64,000 bases of DNA from Nyssa sinensis (taxonomy: Eukaryota; Streptophyta; Magnoliopsida; Cornales; Nyssaceae): assembly GCA_008638375.1 (NCBI GenBank), contig CM018048.1:52796347-52860346 (forward strand). The letters run 5' to 3'. Made by a program: the position numbers and the translations under genes. Below are positions 12,865-23,240 of the stretch, piece by piece. The notes under the pieces were generated by a model. That model ran no database searches and was not told where the DNA came from. It saw nothing but the letters and a program-made list of their open reading frames with translations. Position 1 is the stretch's first letter. The number at the start of each line of letters is the position of its first letter.

Positions 12865-12882
12865 CCCCCCCCCCCCCCCCCC
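12865..12882. repeat. Poly-C/poly-G homopolymer run (18 bp)
   Basis: Uninterrupted C on the plus strand in an otherwise AT-rich relic intron. Confidence 0.95.
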
Positions 12883-15239
12883 TCCTTCCTTTTAACTGCT
12901 GTAGATTTCCTACAATATGCACACTCAGAAAGGTGAGGTGTCTTGTTTGGAGAGGCTGATGTCATTGCTTCTGTTATTCACAGGTGGGTGGTAGTTTAAT
13001 ATATAAACCTGGAATAAGTGGGCTAGAATCAGTGACCAGCCACCAAGGCCTTTTCTAGAAATCACAAACAGCTACAAATAAAAGTTTAATTCGTACATCA
13101 ACATTAACAATAACTAGAATCTAAAGTAATCCAAATTACAATATCCTAAATATAGTAGACTCTACTAATTCAAAGGTAATAAAAAGTCTGCTGCAAGTGA
13201 ACTAATTAGATACAACATCTTTTCCTTCTTTCCTTGCTTTGCCTCTAGGCAATCTCCACTATCCTTGTAGATTCAAAATGAATCTCTAGCTATTCATCTG
13301 TTAAAAAAATATTAATATTAAAAATATTATAAAAAATATTAATAATAACAGTGAGCTAAAAAACCCAATAAATAACCATAAGCCACACCAAGGTTAAGGG
13401 TCAAACTGATTTTATTGAAAAACATAATATTTGCAAAAAATGAACATTTATAAGGTCCAAAACTGTAATCATGAGTTCAAATTATAAATTAATTGTTTAT
13501 TTAAAACTATCATAAAGTACTTAAGTTCATTACAAATTAATCATATCTATGTTCAACACTTTTCCTTCTTGGTAGAGTTTGCATGAACTAGTTCTCATAA
13601 GTATTATTCAATGACTCACCACCTTACCTCGTGTTTAGGGTATCTTAACCAGCTTTTCTCATAAATAGGGTACATAGAGGGTCATTCAAATCTGAGTTCA
13701 GGTGTTTAAACTAAGTTTCGAGGATTATATTAAATATTTCCACACAATATAATTCCATTCATATCTCAAAATCAGTTTAATATAGGGTTTCACTATAACT
13801 TTGTTATGAACAACACAATTTGACCCTTTCGTTTTAAATGAAAAATAATCACGTAAGATAATCCAAAAATAACAATGTAAACATAGTAGAAGTTTGTAGC
13901 ATAACTTTATAAAGAAAATTTCACATTTGATCATTGATTTTCTAATAAAACATACCTCAATTCACCAACTAATATATTGAATATTTCTATTAGAATTGCT
14001 TTTCAAATTTTCTCAAACTCTCCTATATACACAAATACACATTTCAGTATAGATTTAGCTTTATATATCAGCCTATGTTTCTTCCTAATGAATGAGGCGT
14101 GGGGAATGAAGAATAATTATTAAATATTCCTTGGAGTTATACAGCTAGCCCCAAATTATTTCTTTAGTTAATTACCTCTAATTAACTAAATATGAATCAT
14201 TGATCTTAAGTTGTTAAAACAAGTGACTAAGAGATTAAGTAACATTCCTAATTAATTAAATATGTCCAAGTGCTTAATTAATAATCAATTATGCAATAAT
14301 AAAATAAAGCACAAAAGAAAGCATATAAGAGAGACACTAGATATACATGGGAAAAACCTAATTGAAGATAAAACCCACAGCTGTTACATATCAAATCCAC
14401 TAATAAATCAACTCAGATATAAGATACAAAACGACAAACTTTGGTCACAATAACTTGTGTAGATTACTGCTAGCTAACCAATCCTGTTATCTTCCTTGCT
14501 TTGCTCGGCTACTAATTGCATTTATTAGTCTTTTTCCTTTATTAGAGTAACTCCTTGTATTAATAACAATCCGCCTCCGCAGATCCATTTTACCTATGTG
14601 TAACTGACGGTGCAATGATTTAAAGGTGTGTCTTAAGATTTTTCTCTTAGCAAAACTCACAATACCTTTGTGAATGAAAGGGACTATAACATGAATCCTC
14701 TCACCAGAATATGAAAATTCTCTAAAAGGATTCTATAGAGCCGTATGTGCTCTATAGGTCATGTAATTCTTTTGATTACAACACTATTTATATTGATAAG
14801 TTCAAACCCTACATGAATTAGGATTAAACAACCAATTAGATTCTCGTTTTCAAGACTCGCGTTCGGATGGGACTTATTTGCATTTGAATGGGCTGTCTTG
14901 TTTGAATAGGCTAGACTCGCATACGAATGAGTCAGTTCGTTCCTAATTGACTTAAAAACAAATTAAGAACACTTGAGGGTTTTGTTTTTTTTTATCAAAC
15001 TTAAGGGTCAATTTTTAAACACAACTCAAGATCTTTATAGCCTATAGTCAATACTAAAAAATATCTAGGATATGTATAACACAAATGCAAGACCCTAGGA
15101 GAACCATGTATGAAAGACTAAACGCACACTCATTTTATTTATTCAATGATTTTGTGTGTGTCTATACGTGTCTCAGTGGAGTAAGTTTGAAGTCTTCATG
15201 CTGTTGTTGAAAATACTTCATCTTTAGAGATACAATGCA

Positions 15240-17965
15240 GTAATTCAGTCAGGCTCTTTCTAGTGTTCAAGAATTGGATTGACTAGTAGCGAGACTTAAC
15301 TTAGCCTGACGATTACAAACCTGAAAGACTCTTAGAATGAATTGTCAACACAATACTTAAGAGGGAAATTTTACACTGACTCGAGTACAATTTTACTCAC
15401 AACAAATATCATAAATTCACCTCTTAACATTTCCTGCAATACACTAGGCCCTTACATTCATCATATTATATGGTAATTAGGTATTGGCAAATAAAGATTA
15501 AAAATCCTAATTCCCTTGTTCTCCTAATCATATGTACATTTACACACACACACACATACATGTTCAAAATCTTTTATATACGTTGTCTTTAACCATTAGG
15601 TTCTTCTATTCATAACTCTAGATTATCTTAAAGGTAATACTATTAATCTAACCTCAAAACTTAATACTAAATAATGATCTTAGTATATGCCTTCAATATC
15701 AATGGATTGTTTTGTTCTTTGATACCCAAGTTAGTCAATTCTTCGTGTTTTATCTCTTTTTCTACATGGTTCTAAGTCCCATATGATATTTTGACGTTCC
15801 CAAGTGTGTGTGTATAGATAGATGTTTAGGGCAAAACTGAAGGGTCTGCAGCACTTGATCCAGCTTAGAGCAATGGGTTGAATCTGGAAGGATTAAATTG
15901 ATTATTACCAAGACTCAACTTAGCCTAACTATTATAGACTCAAGACTTTTGGAATGAATTGCCAATACAATACTTAGAGGGAAATTTTAGACGGACTCAC
16001 GTACAATTTTCTTTTTTTAATAAGTAAAGATAATTCTATTATTGCACGCTTGAGAAGGACAAGCAATTACAAAAAAGGGGCAGCTTACAAGCTGATGCTT
16101 AACACCCCCCCACCCCCAACCAAAAAAATTCGAAAGAATCTATATAACGAGGAGAAGCCTCCATAACCCCAAATTATAACAAGTGTAAGGTCCTATGACC
16201 CTATCCTATCTTTGAACCTATTAAGGGAATTGAACCCCCCTACAAAAAATGTACTATTTCTTTCCTGCCATATATACACCAAAAAATACAAAGAGGAACT
16301 AATTTCCACACCCTATTAGCATCACAAGATACTCGGGTACCATTCCAAATCTTGATAAGATCTCCAACCGACCACAACATTACTCGCCGATGCATTCCTC
16401 GTTGATGACCAAAAAGAGCTAGGAGATTTCTTCATTTCCCCCTTCCTGAAATCATAATTAACAGAACATTGTTCTCCCCAGAACTCTATTAACTTTCGTG
16501 ATTCTCCTCATCCATCCAGACGCCTCCTGCATCTTCAATTGTTTTCTATCAGCACAAACTAACTCCTGTCCTGATACTCCTTGCTCTGGAGCAATCATGG
16601 CAGGAGGAGTGCAAAAGACTGCTTCATCAAGATCACCCCCAAGTTGGCACCTGACTTCCAACAGCCCTTTCCACCCAACTCTGTATATACTCCTCATCAT
16701 CTTTGCTGCACACCGACTAGATGACTAACACTGTGTTGGACTCAGAGAGGTACCCATTTTCACCGTTTCCACTAGACGGTCCTGTTGACTGCATGGAACC
16801 CATCCCAACATAACTGCTCTGCTCTTTCCCTCTTCTCACTGTCCCAACACTGTTAGCTGCTTCATCCAGAATACCATTCTCGTTTGTCTGCCCATGTTCT
16901 TCTCTCCCATATCTTCCCCGTGGTTATCTACCACCATCTGGTCCACCTATGAGTGATGTCGAGCATCTGCCTTGTCACTAGATTCCCCTCATTTGCTGTT
17001 ATTTCCTTTGTTCTCACCCATAAAGCCATAATCACCATACTTCCCCTCTGAATTTGTTCTCTGTTCCTCCCCGTTCTGGCATCAACGCTGCTTTTCATCT
17101 TCCAATCCCAATCACCTTGAGCCTTAACCAAAGATACATTTTAAGCCCTAGCTTTCGTCTTTGTTGAATCAGAGTGCAAATGAGCCCCGCAGATGAGCCT
17201 TGTCTGTCTTCTATTGGCTTTGATGGACTTGGGCTTGGGGTGAGTCCATACCATCCACCCCCTTACTATTTCTAGCCTGGGCCTTTCCAGCCTGGTTTGG
17301 TTTTATGAGTGTTTGGGTCACCAATCTCTCTTGGACCCTCTTGGCACTGGGCTCGAACCTCCTAAATCCTCCTCTTCCTTTGACGAAACCACGTTGCTGA
17401 AAGGTTTGACTGTTAGGTCCAAACCTTGTACCCTGAGCCCATCCATCATATAGGTTACCCGGCCCAACTTCTTGAGGCCCATTCTCAATATACATAAAGC
17501 CAAGTACAATTTTCCTCACAACGAATATCATAAATTCACCTCCAAACATTTCTTGCAATCATCTAATCTTCCCAAACTATATACAGTGGGCCCCGACATT
17601 CATCATACTACATGCTAATTAGGTCTTGACAAATAAGGATTAAAACCCTAATTCCATTATTCTCCTAATCCATTTACACACACACACATAAATGTTCACA
17701 ATCTTATATTTATGTTGTATTTAACCTTTTGGTTCTTTGATTCATAACCTTAGATTACCTTAAAGTTAATACTATCAATCTAACTTCAAAACTTATACCA
17801 AATAAGATCTTAGTATATGCCTTTAGTATCAATGGATTCTTTTGTTCTTTGAAACCCAATGTAGTCAATCTTTGATCCTTCAATTCTTCGTGTTTTATCT
17901 CTTTGTCTACACCGTTCCAAGTCCCATGTGATATTTTGATGTTCTCAGGTGTTTGTATAGATGTT
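15240..17965. repeat. ~600 bp direct duplication, second copy split by a LINE
   Basis: Unit A covers about 15240-15830. Unit B covers about 15840-16011 and resumes at 17504-17965. Shared landmarks in the same order include acttaacttagcctgac, gagggaaattttaca, gtacaatttt, atcataaattcacctc, the short CA run and caattcttcgtgttttatc. The two copies differ by scattered substitutions and small indels. The gap in B is exactly the LINE insertion, so the duplication is older. Confidence 0.85.
16012..17503 (-). mobile_element. Non-LTR retrotransposon (LINE), internally deleted, with target-site duplication
   Basis: The insert lies between 11 bp direct repeats (gtacaattttc) at 16001-16011 and 17504-17514. 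Read on the minus strand it ends in an A-rich tail at 16012-16020. Translating 16200-16370 on the minus strand gives the typical LINE ORF2 tail (VPLCIFWCIYGRK, then FNSLNRFKDRI). The rest (16450-17500) resembles the variable, polar C-terminal part of LINE ORF1 instead of reverse transcriptase. The RT region is therefore absent and the copy is dead. Boundaries are firm because the flanking duplication in unit A provides the empty site. Confidence 0.8.
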
Positions 17966-19867
17966 TAAGTCAAAAACTGTTTTTTTATTTTTTTATTTTT
18001 AAATTCAGTACATCGTCAAAACTCTAACTCGGTTTGATTTTCATCGACTACCAATCAGCAGGCCAAGAGGGGTTTTTCTCTGTGCCAGTGTTGGTCTGCA
18101 CAAACTCTTGGTTGTGAATCCCTCTGAGTGCCGGTTGTCACACTCAAAAGGAGGGGTTTTCCATTGCTGAGTGCCTTGGGCCCCTATAGGATACTGATAC
18201 CCCCTAAAACCATTTACTTCAGATTTTTTTTCCTATTTGAACCTCAATGCCACCAAAAAAATTCTAACACTCTATACTCTTGGTTGTGGAGGGTACTGAC
18301 CCTTTTATTTTTATTTTTTAATTGATTTTGAACTTTTGTTGCACCCAGAAACACTAGAAATGTTGCTGCTTGTGTATTAGTAAGACATAGAACCTTAATC
18401 TCATTCCATTGATTTTAATTACTTTCTGGACATTAAAATTAATTCAGGTAAGTCAAAGCTTGTATAATTTATACCTTGTAAAGCCAATTCAAATCATTTA
18501 GTTCATAAAGATTTTGTCTTAAATGAGGAAGTTGTTTGTAATTGTTAAACTTTGAGGCAATTTTTTAAATATGTTATAAGATGAGAGAGCTGCTTTGAGA
18601 TGCGGTCAATGCATTGAATGATTTAACCAGCTGTGGATCCATGATATTTTAGTAATACAATGCCATCCAGATGAGATTCATCCTTAATGTGTTCATTGTT
18701 TTATACCAATTTTTTGTTGGTATTACAGGGTCATCTTCAGGATAGGATGGCTGGAGGTGAAGAGAGGAAGAGTGCAATTTTCTATTCCCTTGTATCTACA
18801 GATACACAGGTACAGTTGACCATCTGTTTATTATTATTCAATAAGTTAATGATTCTAATAACATATTATTTTTTGAGGAACCAGTTTTGTTCTATGATGG
18901 ATAGTAATCTATAATTCTATTACATAATTAAATTTTTTTCAAAAAATTCCAATTATGTCATTCAATTATTGGAATAGAAAATACTTATACACATGTATGT
19001 ACATATATCATAGTATCTACCAAATGATTTTAAATTTATGCCTCTCTTGTCAAAATATGGTGAATTTTTAAATTGACATATTTACATGATGAGCCCATAT
19101 GAGAAAGGGATCATATTTACTGAATGGATCCATGTAATTATTGTCCCGATAAATTAAACAAAATAAATATTTGTTGATCAATAATTGACCCGAGGGGTCT
19201 AACTAGGAGTGTAGTCCTAGATTTGTTGAGGGGGATGGGCCTAAGCTCACAAGGAAGTCACTTAGGAGAGTAACCCAACCTTTGTGATTGGGGACCCCAT
19301 GAAGGAGGTTCAATGGGTAGTAACAATTAATATTACGTGACTTATATGTCCAGCACTTTATATAAGGAGCCGTTTAATAAAATACTCCTGCTCATCCCTA
19401 TGGTAGTGTGCTGTGTTATGTGACATTTAGGAAGGGTTTATCCTGAATAAGCCCAAGGCATGAACACTCTTGCGAGGTACAGGTCACATGTACCCTTGGA
19501 GGACTCACCTCAATGAGAGCTGTCTTGAGGCCGTGACTATGAGAATTGAGCTATTTTCTAAAAACTCTCATGAAAATAAAGATCTAGTGCATGGCCTTTA
19601 ATAGCACCAACCCGCGAACCATGTCTAATATCAGTACTGTGTGTGTGACTTGTTGAACTTTGACTCAAAGGGTCTAGTTCAAGACTTAGTTCACTATGAT
19701 CCTTCAGAAAGAGACTGTCAACACTAAGTGAGGTTCAAGTCCGGAAGACACCTACACCTATTACACAGTATAATAGTTGCCCAAACTTTCCTATATATAT
19801 ACATGTAAATAATATATATATATATATATATTTTATGAGTTTATAAATTTTGAAACTTGTGGGGGAT

Positions 19868-20458
19868 TGTTATATTTTTTATATTTTGAAAGTTTCAAAA
19901 TTAGTTTTAACTATTTCCAGATTTTGTGATATGTTAGTTGTTGACCTTTTAATAATTCTATTGCTAATTTTCTGCCACTTGTGGATGATTTTTTGGGATA
20001 TTTTGTTGGTGGAAGATATACAGAATGCCTATAAATAGAGGCTTATCTATTCTTCCATAACACACAACAACAGTTCTTATTTTCTTCCATCTAATCTTTT
20101 CTATCCAACCTCTCTGTATTTTCATATCATTCTTGTGTGGGCAACTTTGATTTTAGACGGTTCATCATTCTCCCAGTGAACGTGAATCCTGAGGAGATTA
20201 GCTGTGAGCAAAACCTGAGTTATATCTTGGAGCTGTCTGTGACCATTGTAACCTTCACGTAGGGAGGCACAACAGCTTTAGGGCAGTGATTACATGCCTC
20301 ACAGGCCAGCTCATTCCAAACTTAGTTTTCTGTTATTTACGCATGTTAATTTAACTGTTTATTTTATATGCATGAATTTAAGTTATTCTATAATTTTATT
20401 TCCATTATAATTCTTCTAATTAGAACTCTTGAATACAGTAGTTCAATTTGGCTCAACA
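19868..20458 (+). mobile_element. Copia-type LTR (3' end of a truncated LTR retrotransposon)
   Basis: A purine tract (gtgggggat) at 19859-19867 is directly followed by TGTTATA; the block ends in ...GGCTCAACA at 20458, giving TG...CA ends. A TATA box (TATAAATAG) lies at 20030-20038, in the right place for an LTR promoter. Upstream, 19080-19867 looks like the 3' internal part of a Copia element. No 5' LTR or pol domain was found nearby, so this is a truncated copy. It sits in the XPB relic intron between 18809 and 20943, where an XPB exon is also missing. Confidence 0.55.
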
Positions 20459-22244
20459 ATCTATATGTAACTTTTTTGGGAAGATTATAATGATATTTTC
20501 TACTAGATTTAAAAGCTTTTTATATCACAACTTTGACAATAATATGTAGTTTTTTTTTGTGAAAAGTTAAAAAGCTTGCGAGGAAGTTTTTTCAGTTAAC
20601 AATAGCAAGTGAAAATTAATACAATAGTTCTTTTGATTGATAAATTTAGCATCTCCCTCGCTATTGATTACTAGGGGGCTGACCGTATGCTAATCTTTCT
20701 CTTGCCAACTTCTTTTAATATTATAGTTCTTTTGCTTGATAAATTTAGTATCATGTTGCTACTGCATATAGAATGATAAACTTTTTCATACATGTCTGCT
20801 TTGTGCGAAAGTTTCTTCCTCCTTTTTTGGTCCGAATTGTTGTACATAATTCTCATTTTCTTGATTTCTTTGTGTCGTAGCTATAATATTATTACTCTAT
20901 TTGTATCTTGTGTGATTAGATGCTAATTAAAACTACAGACAGGTAATCACAAGTTTGCCTCCGCCTGATTCGGGAGCTGATTTCAGCTACCAAAGTTATA
21001 ATTAACAACTTGCACTCCTTGGAAAGGTTTTCTTTACTCTTTGCTTCTCTTTTCTTTTGAGAGGTGATTGCCTTGTGATATTAACTGAGACTTTTACACA
21101 GCAGGTATTATGTGCTGGTGATGATGCAGTTGGATTAGAGCAATTAGAAGAAGATGTAGCCCTTCAAAAAGCACGTTGCTCTGTGGGATCTATGAGTGCC
21201 ATCTCAGGAACAAGTAGGATGGTTTTCATGGAGTACATGTTTGGTTGCCTTGTTTCCTGGCCTTCGCAGAATTTTGTATTTGAAATTATATGAATGACAT
21301 GGGAAAGACTGTTTGTTACAAACCTTGTTTTTTGGTGGATCTTTTAATTCCCTTTTCAAGTTCACAGAATTTTCCGTGCACCTAAATCTCTTTATCATTT
21401 GCAGTACTGGACCGAACAAACGCTCTGGGCATGGCCAGACAAAGACACAGCCCAAGGATCCATCCAAGAGACATGATATATTTGAAGAATGTTATGGCTA
21501 AGTTTGACCATTAAACCATGTAAAATGATGGTTTCTTTACAACTTAATCTAATGTCGCAGAACAGATTTCTATTATTTGAAATGGGAACTCCGTTGTAAG
21601 TTTCTTCCGTTAACTAAGAACATTGTAAAATTTATTATTTACAGAAATGCAGTAGTTTGTGCATTTTTCATTGAAATTCCTGGGATTGAAATTGGCACGG
21701 TTCCCTCGTGAATTCTCTCCTGTTTTGCTCTCTCTCTGTCTCTCTCTCTCTCTAATCTATCTGGTTATACATGTTTTCTGCTGCCACACCGCTACCACGA
21801 AACTGTTTTGATGCTTCCATGGCCATGTAAAGCACCTCGCTGACCATTGTCACTTGAAAAAAGCTAGAAAGCAACAAAGGCAGCAATGGCACTAAAGCTA
21901 GATATGCACCAGCCTATTTCCAGGAAATGCCACTCCGAAAAAAAAAAGGGGAAAGAAAAAGAGGAAGCCATTATTCTGACAGTTTTGAATTGTTTATGAA
22001 GAAAGTAGTAGATGCAGTATAAATAACTCTTTCTTGTATAAAAGAAGAAAATTCTCTTTCGGTGGCGTATTGTAGTTGGCAACTGAATTGATTGGAAAGA
22101 AGGTCATTATTGAGGAAATGTGCCAGAAATGTCAACCCAACATGGCTTGATTATAGGCAGCCATACCAATTTTAGCCGCCGGCACTCAAAACTAAATCAA
22201 CTAACATTGTCGCTGTCTTTGAAGTTGGTGGGAGATTTTTTTTA

Positions 22245-22602
22245 TATAAGGAAGTAAAATGAGTCGAGTTATTTGGGTTTGGTTTGTGATTGATTCGGTG
22301 ATGGAGATCGACTTGTAAGATAAACAAGTTAAGTTTGAATATATTTTGTGGCTCATTAATTTATCAAGTTCGGTTCAACTTTGAGTTCGACTCATTAAAT
22401 CAAAAGTAATCTAACACTCTATAAAAATTCAAGTTACTTAAGTTTAACTCGCGATCGATTCGATTAAAAGCTCGTTTAAGATTAACTCGAAAAAATTAAT
22501 AAACTGAGCTTGAACACAATTTAAAACTCGTTTATTTTAACGAGTCGAGCTTGAACAATCCACTATTCTACTCGGCTCGGCTCGGCTCATTTACACCCTA
22601 AC
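22245..22602. mobile_element. Putative hAT-like non-autonomous element
   Basis: The right end, read inverted, starts agggtgtaaatgagccgag; the left end has gtaaaatgagtcgag. The inside is rich in ctcg/gagt motifs typical of a widespread plant MITE type whose ends read TAGGGTGTAAA. I could not define a target-site duplication. Confidence 0.4.
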
Positions 22603-22631
22603 AGAGAAATTTTTACATGAATCTCCACCTA

Positions 22632-23016
22632 TCAATGACGAGGCCACATGAAGCCCAGGGGGCAAATCTTAAAATTTTGTTTTGTGAATTTTTTTGAGAT
22701 ATACTCTTTTAATTTAAAATTTATCTCTCTTAAATTTAATTTTTTTACACTTTAATCTTATCTTAATTTTAATTGGACTCTTAAACGAGGCTTTTATAAT
22801 TTTTTTATATATCCTAAATATTTTTGAGTTTTTTTTTCTTTGATGGAACTTTTGTGTAATTTATAAGTTTCTTATATTAATAAATTTAGTTTTTTTTTTT
22901 AATTATTATTCAATATTAATTTTTTATAATTCTTTAATTTTTAAAATTTATGATCGAACATTAAGTGAAATCTTATCTATCCTCACTTGAAATCCTGAAG
23001 TTGTCTCTGCCGCAAT
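22632..23016. mobile_element. DNA-transposon relic, family F copy
   Basis: The left end reads gaggccacatgaagcccag followed by ggggcaaat; the right end, inverted, reads gcggcagagacaacttcag. This end layout (a gcggag-like block, then GGGGCAAA) is shared with 28565-28769 and part of the insertion in beta-adaptin intron 1. The interior is T-rich and non-coding. Boundaries are approximate. Confidence 0.4.
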
Positions 23017-23139
23017 CATATCTTGTTATATAAGTAAGATGTTACTTTTATGTTCATTAAAAGATAAACATTCTATTCAAGTAATATCAGGTTAAGTTTA
23101 TGCAAAAACTTTTGCACCAACTAGCACCCACTAAAGTTT

Positions 23140-23240
23140 GAAGAACTGAGAGAGAGAGAGAGTGAGTTGATGGCTGCGAGAGAGAGAGAGAGAGAGTGAG
23201 TTGATGGCTGCGAGAGAGAGAGAGAGAGTGAGTTGATGGT
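23140..23240. repeat. Minisatellite: GA run plus gtgagttgatggctgc, three copies
   Basis: Three successive units of 35-40 bp, each a variable (GA)n run followed by gtgagttgatggctgc (last copy ..ggttgc). Confidence 0.9.

Larger units (their letters stand above)
8461..21501 (+). pseudogene. XPB1: XPB/ERCC3 (TFIIH DNA helicase) relic with retained introns
   Basis: XPB is the 3'-5' helicase/ATPase of TFIIH used in promoter opening and nucleotide excision repair. Pieces of its plant protein occur in order: possible exon 1 8461-8505; 8596-8755 (NYGKVRLVLKKNRYFVES); 8810-8867 (KRLLTDEVI); 9311-9455 (GELLNEA, HSFEL); 10960-11035 (EEYDFRND); 11241-11328 (NPDLDMEFKP, EKSLSKM); 12166-12529 ([20 protein letters not shown], then DVNAIFLSK); 18729-18809 (DRMAGG, FYSLVSTDTQ); 20943-21026 (VITSLPPPDSGADFSY); 21105-21238 (GLEQLEEDVALQKAR); 21405-21501 (KDPSKRH, then TAA). 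Many GT/AG sites survive, so it is an unprocessed duplicate, not a retrocopy. Lesions: in-frame stops in at least four exons, frameshifts at about 9405 and 10995, loss of the helicase core including the DEVH region, and loss of the exon encoding the STKRQ segment. It cannot make a helicase. Confidence 0.88.

Noticed and set aside
17211..17558. 115-residue minus-strand frame considered as a separate gene
   Set aside because: It lies inside the LINE bounded by the gtacaattttc duplication and resembles the polar tail of LINE ORF1.
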